A stretch of 9,992 nt of DNA from Bifidobacterium breve (GTDB lineage: Bacteria; Actinomycetota; Acidimicrobiia; IMCC26256; PALSA-555), in the NCBI GenBank assembly GCA_945889545.1, contig CAMDCC010000087.1:1-9992 (forward strand), given 5' to 3'. The translations under genes were made by a program, and so were the position numbers. Below the pieces are notes generated by a model. That model saw only the letters and a program-made list of their open reading frames with translations. It was not told the origin of the DNA and searched no databases. Position 1 is the stretch's first letter. Every line of letters begins with the position of its first letter. Positions 1 through 6,434 of this stretch are shown here, piece by piece.

Positions 1-44
1 GTCTGCCAGATGACATCCACAACCTCGGGCTCGAGCGCGCGCAT
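1..44 (-). CDS. Possible 5' end of a truncated minus-strand gene
   Basis: Reading leftwards from an ATG at 44-42, 14 codons run off the window edge as MRALEPEVVDVIWQ. The frame is also open for about 24 codons upstream of that ATG before a stop, but contains no other standard start. A GGAGG lies about 12 bases before the ATG, which is rather far for a ribosome binding site. The short acidic peptide followed by V-I-W resembles the beginnings of some IS5-like transposases in actinobacteria, where a Trp-containing helix precedes the catalytic domain. That resemblance is from memory and too short to prove anything. It could equally be a chance open frame or another protein. The orientation is divergent from the permease at 155. 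Confidence 0.25.
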   Translation of the reverse strand, partial: MRALEPEVVDVIWQ

Positions 45-154
45 GATGGACAGGACCCTCCACTCGGTCGTCTTGTTGGTCGCACCCGAAATGCAAACCG
101 GGACAACCTGACGACCGGTGGATGGTCACCTATCCGCGCGAGTCCTAAGGCCAC
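45..154. other. Short leader region before the permease gene
   Basis: This 110-base stretch lies between the possible minus-strand start and the permease ATG. I see no strong promoter. The best plus-strand candidate pairs CTGACG (108-113) with TATCCG (131-136) at 17-base spacing, but both hexamers match the consensus poorly. A weak TAAGG (146-150) sits 4 bases before the ATG at 155 and may serve as ribosome binding site. There is no ATP-binding-cassette coding sequence here: none of the three plus-strand frames shows Walker B or the D and H loops expected at the end of an ABC ATPase gene. Confidence 0.4.
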
Positions 155-2797
155 ATGCTCAGAGTCACACTCAAGAATCTCTTTGCGAGGAAGTTCCGCC
201 TCGTCCTCACGTCGATCGCGGTCATTCTCGGTGTGGCGTTCATGGCTGGCACCTTCGTGCTCACCGACACCCTCGGCAACGTGTTCGACGGTCTCTTCGC
301 CGATGTGAACCGCGGCATCGATGTTGCGGTGCGAAACAAGGAACCATTCAAGGAGACCGCCGGGGGCCCGGGCACTCAGATTCCCCGTGAACCAGTCGAT
401 GCGTCCGTGCTGGCAACCGTTGAAGACATCGACGGCGTGGCGATCGCCGAAGGATCGATCTTCGGCCTCGTCGAGGTGGTCTCGCTCAAGAACGGAAAGC
501 CGGATGAGACCATCATCCACGGTCAGGCACCCACGCTCGGTGTCACCTGGGGAGACAATCCCGAGCTGAATCGAGCGATCGGCGGTGACGGGTTGCCCGA
601 GGTCGGTCGTCATCCGCGCGGAGTGGGCGAGGTCGCGCTCGACGAGGTGACCGCGGCAGATGCCGGCATCACCCCGAAGGAAGTCAGGAGCTGCGCACAG
701 TCAGGGGACTGCGAGCGCGCGCGTGTGCAGCTCGTGCCGATCAGCGAACATCCTCCCGAGATCGTTGATGTGGTCGCGATCTTCAAGTTCGGGACAGTGG
801 GGAACCTCGCAGGCGCCACGCTCGCCGCGATGGATCTTGAAGCCGCACAAACGCTCTTGAACAAGGAAGGCAAGTTCGACGAGATCCACGTGAGGGCGGA
901 GCCCGGCGTCTCGGATGTGGAGCTGCGGAACCGCATCCGTACCGAGCTTCGAGTTGAGGGTGTTGACGCTGAAGTGCTGACTGGCGCTCAACTGGCGGCG
1001 GATCAGTCGAATGACATTCGCGAAGGCTTGAGCTTCTTCAGCATCTTCCTGCTGGTGTTCGCGGTGATCGCACTCTTTGTCGGCGCGTTCACCATCTACA
1101 ACACCTTCTCGATCATCGTGGCGCAACGCACGCAAGAACTCGGCCTGCTCCGTGGGCTTGGCGCTTCGGGTCGTCAAGTGATGGGATCGGTAGCGATCGA
1201 AGCGCTCGTGATCGGAGTGGTCTCGTCACTCATAGGTCTGATCGCCGGCATCGGTGTGGCAATCGGTTTGCAAGAGCTGCTGAAGGCGTTCGATGTGCAG
1301 CTGCCGTCGGGCGACACGGTGATCCTCGGCCGCACCATCGTCGTCTCCCTGCTTGTCGGAACTCTGGTGACGGTCGTTTCGGCCGTATCTCCCGCGCGAC
1401 GTGCCGCGAGGGTGTCGCCGATGGCGGCGATGCGCGCCGATTCCGCACCACCCAGTTCAGGACATCGGCGATACACCGTCGGTGGAATCGTCACGGTCGT
1501 CGGCTTCGTCCTGCTCTTGCTCGGGCTCTTCGTTGACGTCGAAGGCGTGCCCGGTGGAGCTGCCGGCATGGTTGGGATTGCATCGGCCTTGGTGTTCGTC
1601 GGCGTCGCGATGCTGAGCCCGCTTCTCGCGAAGCCGGCTTCGAGCGTCCTGGGCTGGTTCCCTGCGCGCTTCCGAGGGGCAGCCGGACGGTTGGCGCGAG
1701 AGAACGCGGCTCGGAATCCGCGGCGCACCGCTACAACCGCGGCTGCGCTCATGGTCGGTGTCGCCCTCATGACCCTTGTGGCGATCCTCGGGGCGTCGAT
1801 CAAGTCCACCCTCGACGAAGTGCTGTCCTCGGACTTCAAGGCTGAGTACGTCCTGCGCACGAAGAACTTCACGCCCATCAGTCCCCAAGCCGCCGCGACC
1901 GTGCGTCGCGCGCTTCCGGGCAGCGCGGTCACGGAGTTCCGGTTCGGCAACTTCGAGGTCGCGGGCGAAACGAAGGCCATCCTGGGCACCTCGACAAACC
2001 TTGGCTCGAGCATCAATGTCCATCCAGAAGCAGGGGCTCTGGCGACGTTCCAGCAATCCGGCGGCATGCTCGTGTTCGAGGACGCGTTCAAAGAGCTACC
2101 ACGACGCCAGCGAGTGTCACGGATCATGAACGTCACGTTCAGTGCCACCGGCAAGCAAGAGGTTCCGATCGCTGGGGTGTTCACTCAGAAGGACGCCATC
2201 GGAAACGACTTCTTGCTCGCGATGCCCGACTTCGAGAAGAACTTCACCGACCAGCTCGACCAGTTCGTCGCCGTAAAGATCCCCGAGGGGACCTCCGTGC
2301 GTGAGGCAGGGCGCGTGATCGAGCAGGCGCTTGCGCCGTTCCCGAGTGTCTTGTCGGAGGACCAGGAGGAGTTCAAGGAGAGCCAGTCTTCGCAGATCGG
2401 AGCATTTCTCAACTTGATCTACGTGCTGCTCGGCCTCGCGGTTGGCATCGCAGTGCTCGGGATCGCGAACACTCTGGCGCTGTCGGTCTATGAGCGGACG
2501 CATGAGTTCGGCTTGCTGCGCGCAGTTGGGATGACGCGCAAGCAGATGAAGACGATGGTTCGGTACGAATCGATCATCATCGCGGTCTTTGGGTCCTTGC
2601 TCGGCATCGCGCTCGGGTTGGTCTTGGGTCGCGCGTTGATCGGCGCGCTGGAGAGCGACGGCATCCGCTTTGCAATCTCACTCGGGGGGTTGGTGCAGTT
2701 GGTGATCCTCGGAATCGTGTCGGGCTGGTTGGCCGCGCTCGGCCCCGCGCGCCGGGCCGCGCGGCTCGACGTGCTTCAAGCTGTCCAGTCGCAGTAA
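155..2797 (+). CDS. Two-domain FtsX/MacB-type ABC transporter permease
   Basis: This 880-residue inner-membrane permease would work with a separate ABC ATPase in mechanotransmission or in export/extraction of a lipid, peptide or drug; the substrate cannot be inferred. Its N-terminus, MLRVTLKNLFARK followed by a membrane helix at about 16-36, is typical of the family and supports the ATG at 155. A large extracytoplasmic domain follows. The first FtsX domain (about 290-430) has the coupling segment QRTQELGLLRGLG from residue 324 and ends in SPARRAARVSPMAAMRAD. Two further helices span about 440-495, another about 525-545, then a second external domain. The second FtsX domain (about 750-880) has ERTHEFGLLRAVG from residue 780 and a closing PARRAARLDVLQAV. 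About ten helices are expected. The only cysteines are C180 and C186, in the first external domain. No ATPase gene adjoins it in this window; the next gene starts 21 bases downstream. Confidence 0.93.
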   Translation: MLRVTLKNLFARKFRLVLTSIAVILGVAFMAGTFVLTDTLGNVFDGLFADVNRGIDVAVRNKEPFKETAGGPGTQIPREPVDASVLATVEDIDGVAIAEGSIFGLVEVVSLKNGKPDETIIHGQAPTLGVTWGDNPELNRAIGGDGLPEVGRHPRGVGEVALDEVTAADAGITPKEVRSCAQSGDCERARVQLVPISEHPPEIVDVVAIFKFGTVGNLAGATLAAMDLEAAQTLLNKEGKFDEIHVRAEPGVSDVELRNRIRTELRVEGVDAEVLTGAQLAADQSNDIREGLSFFSIFLLVFAVIALFVGAFTIYNTFSIIVAQRTQELGLLRGLGASGRQVMGSVAIEALVIGVVSSLIGLIAGIGVAIGLQELLKAFDVQLPSGDTVILGRTIVVSLLVGTLVTVVSAVSPARRAARVSPMAAMRADSAPPSSGHRRYTVGGIVTVVGFVLLLLGLFVDVEGVPGGAAGMVGIASALVFVGVAMLSPLLAKPASSVLGWFPARFRGAAGRLARENAARNPRRTATTAAALMVGVALMTLVAILGASIKSTLDEVLSSDFKAEYVLRTKNFTPISPQAAATVRRALPGSAVTEFRFGNFEVAGETKAILGTSTNLGSSINVHPEAGALATFQQSGGMLVFEDAFKELPRRQRVSRIMNVTFSATGKQEVPIAGVFTQKDAIGNDFLLAMPDFEKNFTDQLDQFVAVKIPEGTSVREAGRVIEQALAPFPSVLSEDQEEFKESQSSQIGAFLNLIYVLLGLAVGIAVLGIANTLALSVYERTHEFGLLRAVGMTRKQMKTMVRYESIIIAVFGSLLGIALGLVLGRALIGALESDGIRFAISLGGLVQLVILGIVSGWLAALGPARRAARLDVLQAVQSQ

Positions 2798-2806
2798 GTC
2801 GCTCGT

Positions 2807-2810
2807 AGGA
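2807..2810 (+). promoter_or_regulatory. Ribosome binding site selecting the GTG start at 2819
   Basis: AGGA, within GTAGGATCAC, ends 8 bases before the GTG at 2819. This is good spacing for a Shine-Dalgarno element and the reason for accepting a non-ATG start for the acyl-CoA dehydrogenase. The site lies in the 21-base gap after the permease stop, so the two genes are probably translated from one transcript. Confidence 0.55.
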
Positions 2811-2818
2811 TCACGTCT

Positions 2819-3982
2819 GTGATCTCGGACGAGGAAGTGCGCGCGGCGTTGGCCGCGGTGCTGCGACCACGCGATCTGAACGAGCAGTTCACGGTGCTCG
2901 GCGCCGGAAGCGACGATATCGAGACTGGGCGGGCGTACCTCGCGGCCCTGACCCATGGCGGTTGGGTTGTGCCTACTTGGCCGCTCGAATACGGGGGTCG
3001 CGGTGCATCGAACGAGGAAGCAGCGGTCATTGCCCGCGAGCTTGCGCACTTCGAGCAACCCGACCTGTATCCGTTCCTCGTTGGGCTCAGCGTTGTGGCC
3101 CCCACGCTGCTCGAGCTCGCAACGCCGGAACAACGTGCTCGGTGGCTCCCGCTGATCCAGAACGGGGAAGAGATCTGGTGTCAGCTGTTCTCGGAGCCGG
3201 GCGCCGGTTCCGATCTGGCAAACGTGGGCGCGAAAGCCGTTCGCGACGGCGACATCTGGCGCGTCACCGGTCAGAAGGTGTGGACGAGTCGCGGGCACTA
3301 CGCGCGGCGTGGATTCCTGCTCGCCCGATCGGATCCGAGTCTCCCCAAGCACCGTGGCATCACCGCGTTCGCTGTTGACATGGAGACGAGGGGCGTCGAT
3401 GTGCGTCCGCTGCGCCAGATGAACGGAGACGCGCACTTCAGCGAGGTGTTCCTCGACAACGTCGAGGTGAGTGACGACGACCGCATCGGCGATGTGGGTG
3501 CCGGCTGGGGTGTGGCCCGCGCTGCGCTGGCCAACGAGCGCGGTGCGCTGGGTACTGCGGGAACCGGCATGGGTGCTCCTGCCGATCGACTCTTGGAGCT
3601 GCTTGCTGAGCGGGAACCCGGTGCGGTCGTACGCGATCGAGTGGCCGCCGCACACATGGTGTCCGAGGTCAACCGGCTGACGATGCGCCGCGCTCGCGAT
3701 GCCGCGCGCACCGGACGCGCCGCGGGTCCTGAAGGGTCAGGCACCAAGTTGCGGGGCAGCGCCGTCCTCAAGGAGACGGCCGATGCCGCGCTCGCGATCC
3801 TTGGCCCCGAGGGAGTCGTCGGTGATGGCGAGTGGCAGACCTTGTTCCTGACCGCACCGTCGATCTCTATCCGCGGCGGCACCGACGAGATCCAGCGCAA
3901 CATCGTCGGCGAGCGCGTGCTCGGGCTGCCGGCTGAGCCGAGGGTCGATGTAGAACCACCGTGGGATCAAATCCCGCATTGA
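2819..3982 (+). CDS. Acyl-CoA dehydrogenase family protein (first copy)
   Basis: This 387-residue cytoplasmic flavoenzyme should oxidise an acyl-CoA to the 2,3-enoyl-CoA, passing electrons to an electron-transfer flavoprotein. The FAD-binding signature WCQLFSEPGAGSD starts at W120, and a second motif, VTGQKVWTS, covers 149-157. The C-terminal GGTDEIQRNIVGERVLGLP begins at G353. In medium-chain enzymes the catalytic glutamate precedes GT in this last motif; here the position is G353. A glutamate at E240, in ANERGALG, aligns with the catalytic position of isovaleryl-CoA and long-chain dehydrogenases and is the likely base. Such proteins are common among mycobacterial FadE enzymes, including those acting on branched or steroid-derived chains. 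The start is a GTG with AGGA upstream. The crotonase gene follows after 18 bases, suggesting an operon. Family assignment is secure; substrate is unknown. Confidence 0.93.
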   Translation: MISDEEVRAALAAVLRPRDLNEQFTVLGAGSDDIETGRAYLAALTHGGWVVPTWPLEYGGRGASNEEAAVIARELAHFEQPDLYPFLVGLSVVAPTLLELATPEQRARWLPLIQNGEEIWCQLFSEPGAGSDLANVGAKAVRDGDIWRVTGQKVWTSRGHYARRGFLLARSDPSLPKHRGITAFAVDMETRGVDVRPLRQMNGDAHFSEVFLDNVEVSDDDRIGDVGAGWGVARAALANERGALGTAGTGMGAPADRLLELLAEREPGAVVRDRVAAAHMVSEVNRLTMRRARDAARTGRAAGPEGSGTKLRGSAVLKETADAALAILGPEGVVGDGEWQTLFLTAPSISIRGGTDEIQRNIVGERVLGLPAEPRVDVEPPWDQIPH

Positions 3983-4000
3983 ACGCGAAGAGGTGAGGAC

Positions 4001-4801
4001 ATGACCGACGGACCGGTGCTCCTTGACGTGGGCGACGACGGTGTGGCGCGACTCAGGCTGAACCGGCCCGATGCCGCGAACGCGATCGATCTCATGTTGG
4101 GCCAAGCCCTGGCCGCTGCCGCGACCGAGCTTGCCGACTCGAGCAAGGTGCGTGCGGTGCTGCTCAGCGGAAACGGTGCTCGGTTCTGCGGAGGTGGTGA
4201 CGTTCGCGCGTTCGCGGAAGCCGCGGGCGAGGGCCCTGGCCTTCCCGACAAGCTGACGGGCATCGTCGCCGCGCTGCACGAAGCGATCGAGGCGTTCGCG
4301 CGGATCGACGCGCCGATCATCGCTACGGTGCACGGCAGCGCTGCAGGCGCGGGTCTCTCGCTCGTCGCGCTCTCCGACGTGGTGCTTGCGGGGGCGTCGA
4401 CCAAGTTCGTGATGGCGTACACGGCCATCGGACTCACACCCGATGGCGGTTCCACCTGGTATTTGCCGCGCATCATCGGGCTCCGACGCGCCGTAGAGCT
4501 CACGCTCACGAACCGAGCCCTCAGCGCCGACGAAGCCCAGGAATGGGGACTCGTCACCCGCGTCGTCCCCGACGACACGCTCATGGCAGAAGCCGAAGCG
4601 CTGGCAACGCAACTCGCGACCGGCCCAACGAAATCCTTCGGCGCAGCCAAGCGACTCCTTGCTGACTCGCTCAACACAACGCTTCACGATCAGCTCGCGA
4701 ACGAAGAACGAGAGCTCCTCGCCGCAGGTGGCCGCAATGACGCGAGGGAAGGTGTCACGGCATTCGCCGAAAAACGCGGTCCCAAGTTCTCCGGCTCCTA
4801 A
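4001..4801 (+). CDS. Crotonase-fold enoyl-CoA hydratase/isomerase (first copy)
   Basis: This 266-residue cytoplasmic crotonase acts on enoyl-CoA thioesters. The first oxyanion-hole segment is FCGGGDVRAF (62-71) and the second is HGSAAGAGLS (111-120). The two glutamates of classical enoyl-CoA hydratase (E144 and E164 in the rat enzyme) align here with S120 and about Y140, so water addition by the standard mechanism is unlikely. Instead, D148 in GLTPDGGSTW falls where delta3-delta2 enoyl-CoA isomerases and PaaG-type isomerases carry their single acidic residue, suggesting a double-bond isomerase. The alignment was made by eye. AGGTGAGG (3991-3998) is a good ribosome binding site for the ATG. 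The gene follows the dehydrogenase by 18 bases. Its TAA stop overlaps the TAG stop of the converging synthetase gene. The C-terminal EGVTAFAEKRGPKFSGS resembles that of the second crotonase near 9970. Confidence 0.92.
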   Translation: MTDGPVLLDVGDDGVARLRLNRPDAANAIDLMLGQALAAAATELADSSKVRAVLLSGNGARFCGGGDVRAFAEAAGEGPGLPDKLTGIVAALHEAIEAFARIDAPIIATVHGSAAGAGLSLVALSDVVLAGASTKFVMAYTAIGLTPDGGSTWYLPRIIGLRRAVELTLTNRALSADEAQEWGLVTRVVPDDTLMAEAEALATQLATGPTKSFGAAKRLLADSLNTTLHDQLANEERELLAAGGRNDAREGVTAFAEKRGPKFSGS

Positions 4802-6354
4802 TTCACCCTGCGCTCTTTGCCTTCCCAGTAGGGCTCGCGCAGGTCGCGCTTGAGGATCTTCCCTGACGGGTTGCGCGGGAGCTCATTGGTCCAGTCGACC
4901 GACGTTGGGCACTTGTAGTGCGCGACCCGGTCGCGACACCACGTGATCACGTCGGCGTCGGAGGCGTCCGTGCCGGGTGCGCGCACAAGGATTGCCTTCA
5001 CTGCCTCGCCCCACTTGTCGTCAGGAACGCCGATCACCGCGGCATCGGCAATCCCCGGGTGTGACATCAGCGCGCTCTCGATCTCGGCCGGATAGATGTT
5101 CTCGCCACCCGAGATGATCATGTCCTTCACGCGGTCGGCGATGTAGAGGTATCCGTCGCCGTCGAGGTAGCCCGCGTCACCCGACTTGAACCATCCATCG
5201 GGAGTGAGTGCTGCCGCCGTCGCCTCGGGCATGTTCCAGTACCCCACCATGTTCCCCGGCGACTTGATCCACACCTCGCCGATCTCACCGGGGGCAACTT
5301 CTAGATCGTCGTCACCGACGACGCGGAGCTCCACGCCGGGCAACGGGATCCCCGCGGCGCGCAGGCGGTGCCGGTTCGGACCTGCGGGGTCATGGTCTTC
5401 AGCCGGGAGCACAACGGCCGCACCGTTGGTCTCGGTGAGCCCGTACGCCTGGACGAACTTGCACCCGAAGCGCTCGACCGACGCGACGAGCACCTCCTCG
5501 GAGATGGGCGACGCGCCGTAGAGGATCGTGCGGAGGGTCGAGAAGTCGGTGTCGTCGCACCCTGGCGTGACCAAGAGGAACTGGAGCACCGCGGGCACGA
5601 ACACCGAGTCGGTCACGCCGTACTTCGGGATCGCTTCGAGGATCGCCCCGAAGTCCACGTCGCGCAGCAACACATTGTGTGCGCCGTTGTAGATGCCGAA
5701 CAACGCCCAGCCGGACCCCGCAACGTGGAACAGCGGCATCACGACGAGGCTGACCGTATCGGCGCCGAGGCCGAGAAACTCGTTCGCGCCGGGCACGAGC
5801 GCTTCCAAGCCCTCGCCCGACAGCATGGCGCCCTTCGGAAGGCCGGTCGTGCCCGATGTATAGAACTGCAGGGCAACGTCTTTGCTCTGCACGTCGTGTC
5901 CGGGATCAGCGGCTGGGTGGCGATCACGCCACGCCGCGTACTCCTCGTGGTTGGGGTGTGAGCCCAACACGAGGATGCGCCGCACCGTGGTGAGGTCGCC
6001 CTCGATCTTGTCGAGGATCGGGAGGAACTCTTGACCGACCACGAGCACACGGGTCTCCGCGTCGTTCACGATGTGCGCGACCTCGGGAGGCGCGAGCCGC
6101 CAGTTGACCGGGCAGAGCACTGCGCCGATCTTGGCGGCGCCGAACATCAGCTCGAAGAGCTCGAGCGTGTTCTTGTCGAGGACGGCGACGCGATCTCCCG
6201 CTTGCACACCCTCGGCCAGCAGACCTTGTGCGACTTGGCTCGAGATCGTGTCGAGCTCGCCGTAGGTGAGCTCGCGATCCTCGAACGTGAACGCGACCCG
6301 ATCGCCGATCGTCGCCGCTTGTTCACGGATGACCCTTGCCAACGTGTCAGCCAT
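4798..6354 (-). CDS. AMP-forming acyl-CoA synthetase (ANL superfamily)
   Basis: This 518-residue enzyme should adenylate a carboxylic acid with ATP and transfer it to CoA, the entry step to beta-oxidation or another CoA pathway. The ATP/phosphate loop YTSGTTGLPKGAML is at 165-178. The adenine-side motif QAYGLTETN is at 302-310. The SGD motif is at 391-393, with the aspartate expected to bind ribose. The hinge region RVKDMIISGGENIYPAEIE spans 408-426. The catalytic lysine is K499 in NPSGKILKR. All core motifs are intact and the length is normal for medium/long-chain or aryl FadD-type ligases, but the acid substrate cannot be read. The ATG at 6354 is preceded on the minus strand by GGGGGTAGGG as a possible ribosome binding site. 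The amidase gene lies 70 bases upstream on the same strand, so co-transcription is likely. The 3' end overlaps the converging crotonase gene by four bases. Confidence 0.95.
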   Translation of the reverse strand: MADTLARVIREQAATIGDRVAFTFEDRELTYGELDTISSQVAQGLLAEGVQAGDRVAVLDKNTLELFELMFGAAKIGAVLCPVNWRLAPPEVAHIVNDAETRVLVVGQEFLPILDKIEGDLTTVRRILVLGSHPNHEEYAAWRDRHPAADPGHDVQSKDVALQFYTSGTTGLPKGAMLSGEGLEALVPGANEFLGLGADTVSLVVMPLFHVAGSGWALFGIYNGAHNVLLRDVDFGAILEAIPKYGVTDSVFVPAVLQFLLVTPGCDDTDFSTLRTILYGASPISEEVLVASVERFGCKFVQAYGLTETNGAAVVLPAEDHDPAGPNRHRLRAAGIPLPGVELRVVGDDDLEVAPGEIGEVWIKSPGNMVGYWNMPEATAAALTPDGWFKSGDAGYLDGDGYLYIADRVKDMIISGGENIYPAEIESALMSHPGIADAAVIGVPDDKWGEAVKAILVRAPGTDASDADVITWCRDRVAHYKCPTSVDWTNELPRNPSGKILKRDLREPYWEGKERRVN

Positions 6355-6374
6355 GGATCCCTACCCCCGCTCTA

Positions 6375-6389
6375 GGCGCCTTCGGCGCC
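6375..6389 (-). other. Small GC-rich hairpin between amidase and synthetase
   Basis: GGCGCC (6375-6380) and GGCGCC (6384-6389) flank a three-base loop and form a 6-bp stem on either strand. Read in the minus direction it lies after the amidase stop and about 20 bases before the synthetase ATG. It is not followed by a T-run, so it does not look like an intrinsic terminator. It might influence mRNA stability or the relative expression of the two genes, or simply be chance in GC-rich DNA. Confidence 0.4.
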
Positions 6390-6434
6390 GGACCACTGCG
6401 TCACGATATTGCCGGGCCACTGCGTCACGATATT
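6387..6434. repeat. Tandem duplication of a 24-bp unit (two copies)
   Basis: Positions 6387-6410 and 6411-6434 are two head-to-tail copies of the same 24-bp sequence. They differ at one base (A at 6392, G at 6416). Each contains CCACTGCGTCACGATATT. The stop codon of the amidase (TGA on the minus strand, 6427-6425) falls in the right-hand copy. Because the unit is eight codons long, the other copy carries the same TGA in the same frame. The left copy lies wholly in the gap before the synthetase gene. It may be a simple slippage duplication or a pair of direct-repeat binding sites. Confidence 0.85.

Noticed and set aside
108..136. Sigma-70-type promoter for the permease (CTGACG ... TATCCG)
   Set aside because: Spacing is right at 17 bases, but the hexamers match the consensus at only four and three positions, which is expected by chance.
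1174..2184. 336-codon minus-strand open frame inside the permease gene, and similar long frames opposite the other genes (for example 2678-3655, 3737-4687, 7894-8844, 9105-9992)
   Set aside because: These lie opposite genes with clear family motifs, have low-complexity Arg/Ala/Ser/Pro-rich translations and show no recognisable domain. Long antisense frames are expected in GC-rich coding DNA.
6375..6389. Intrinsic terminator between amidase and synthetase
   Set aside because: The 6-bp stem is not followed by a T-run on either strand, and both genes appear to belong to one operon.
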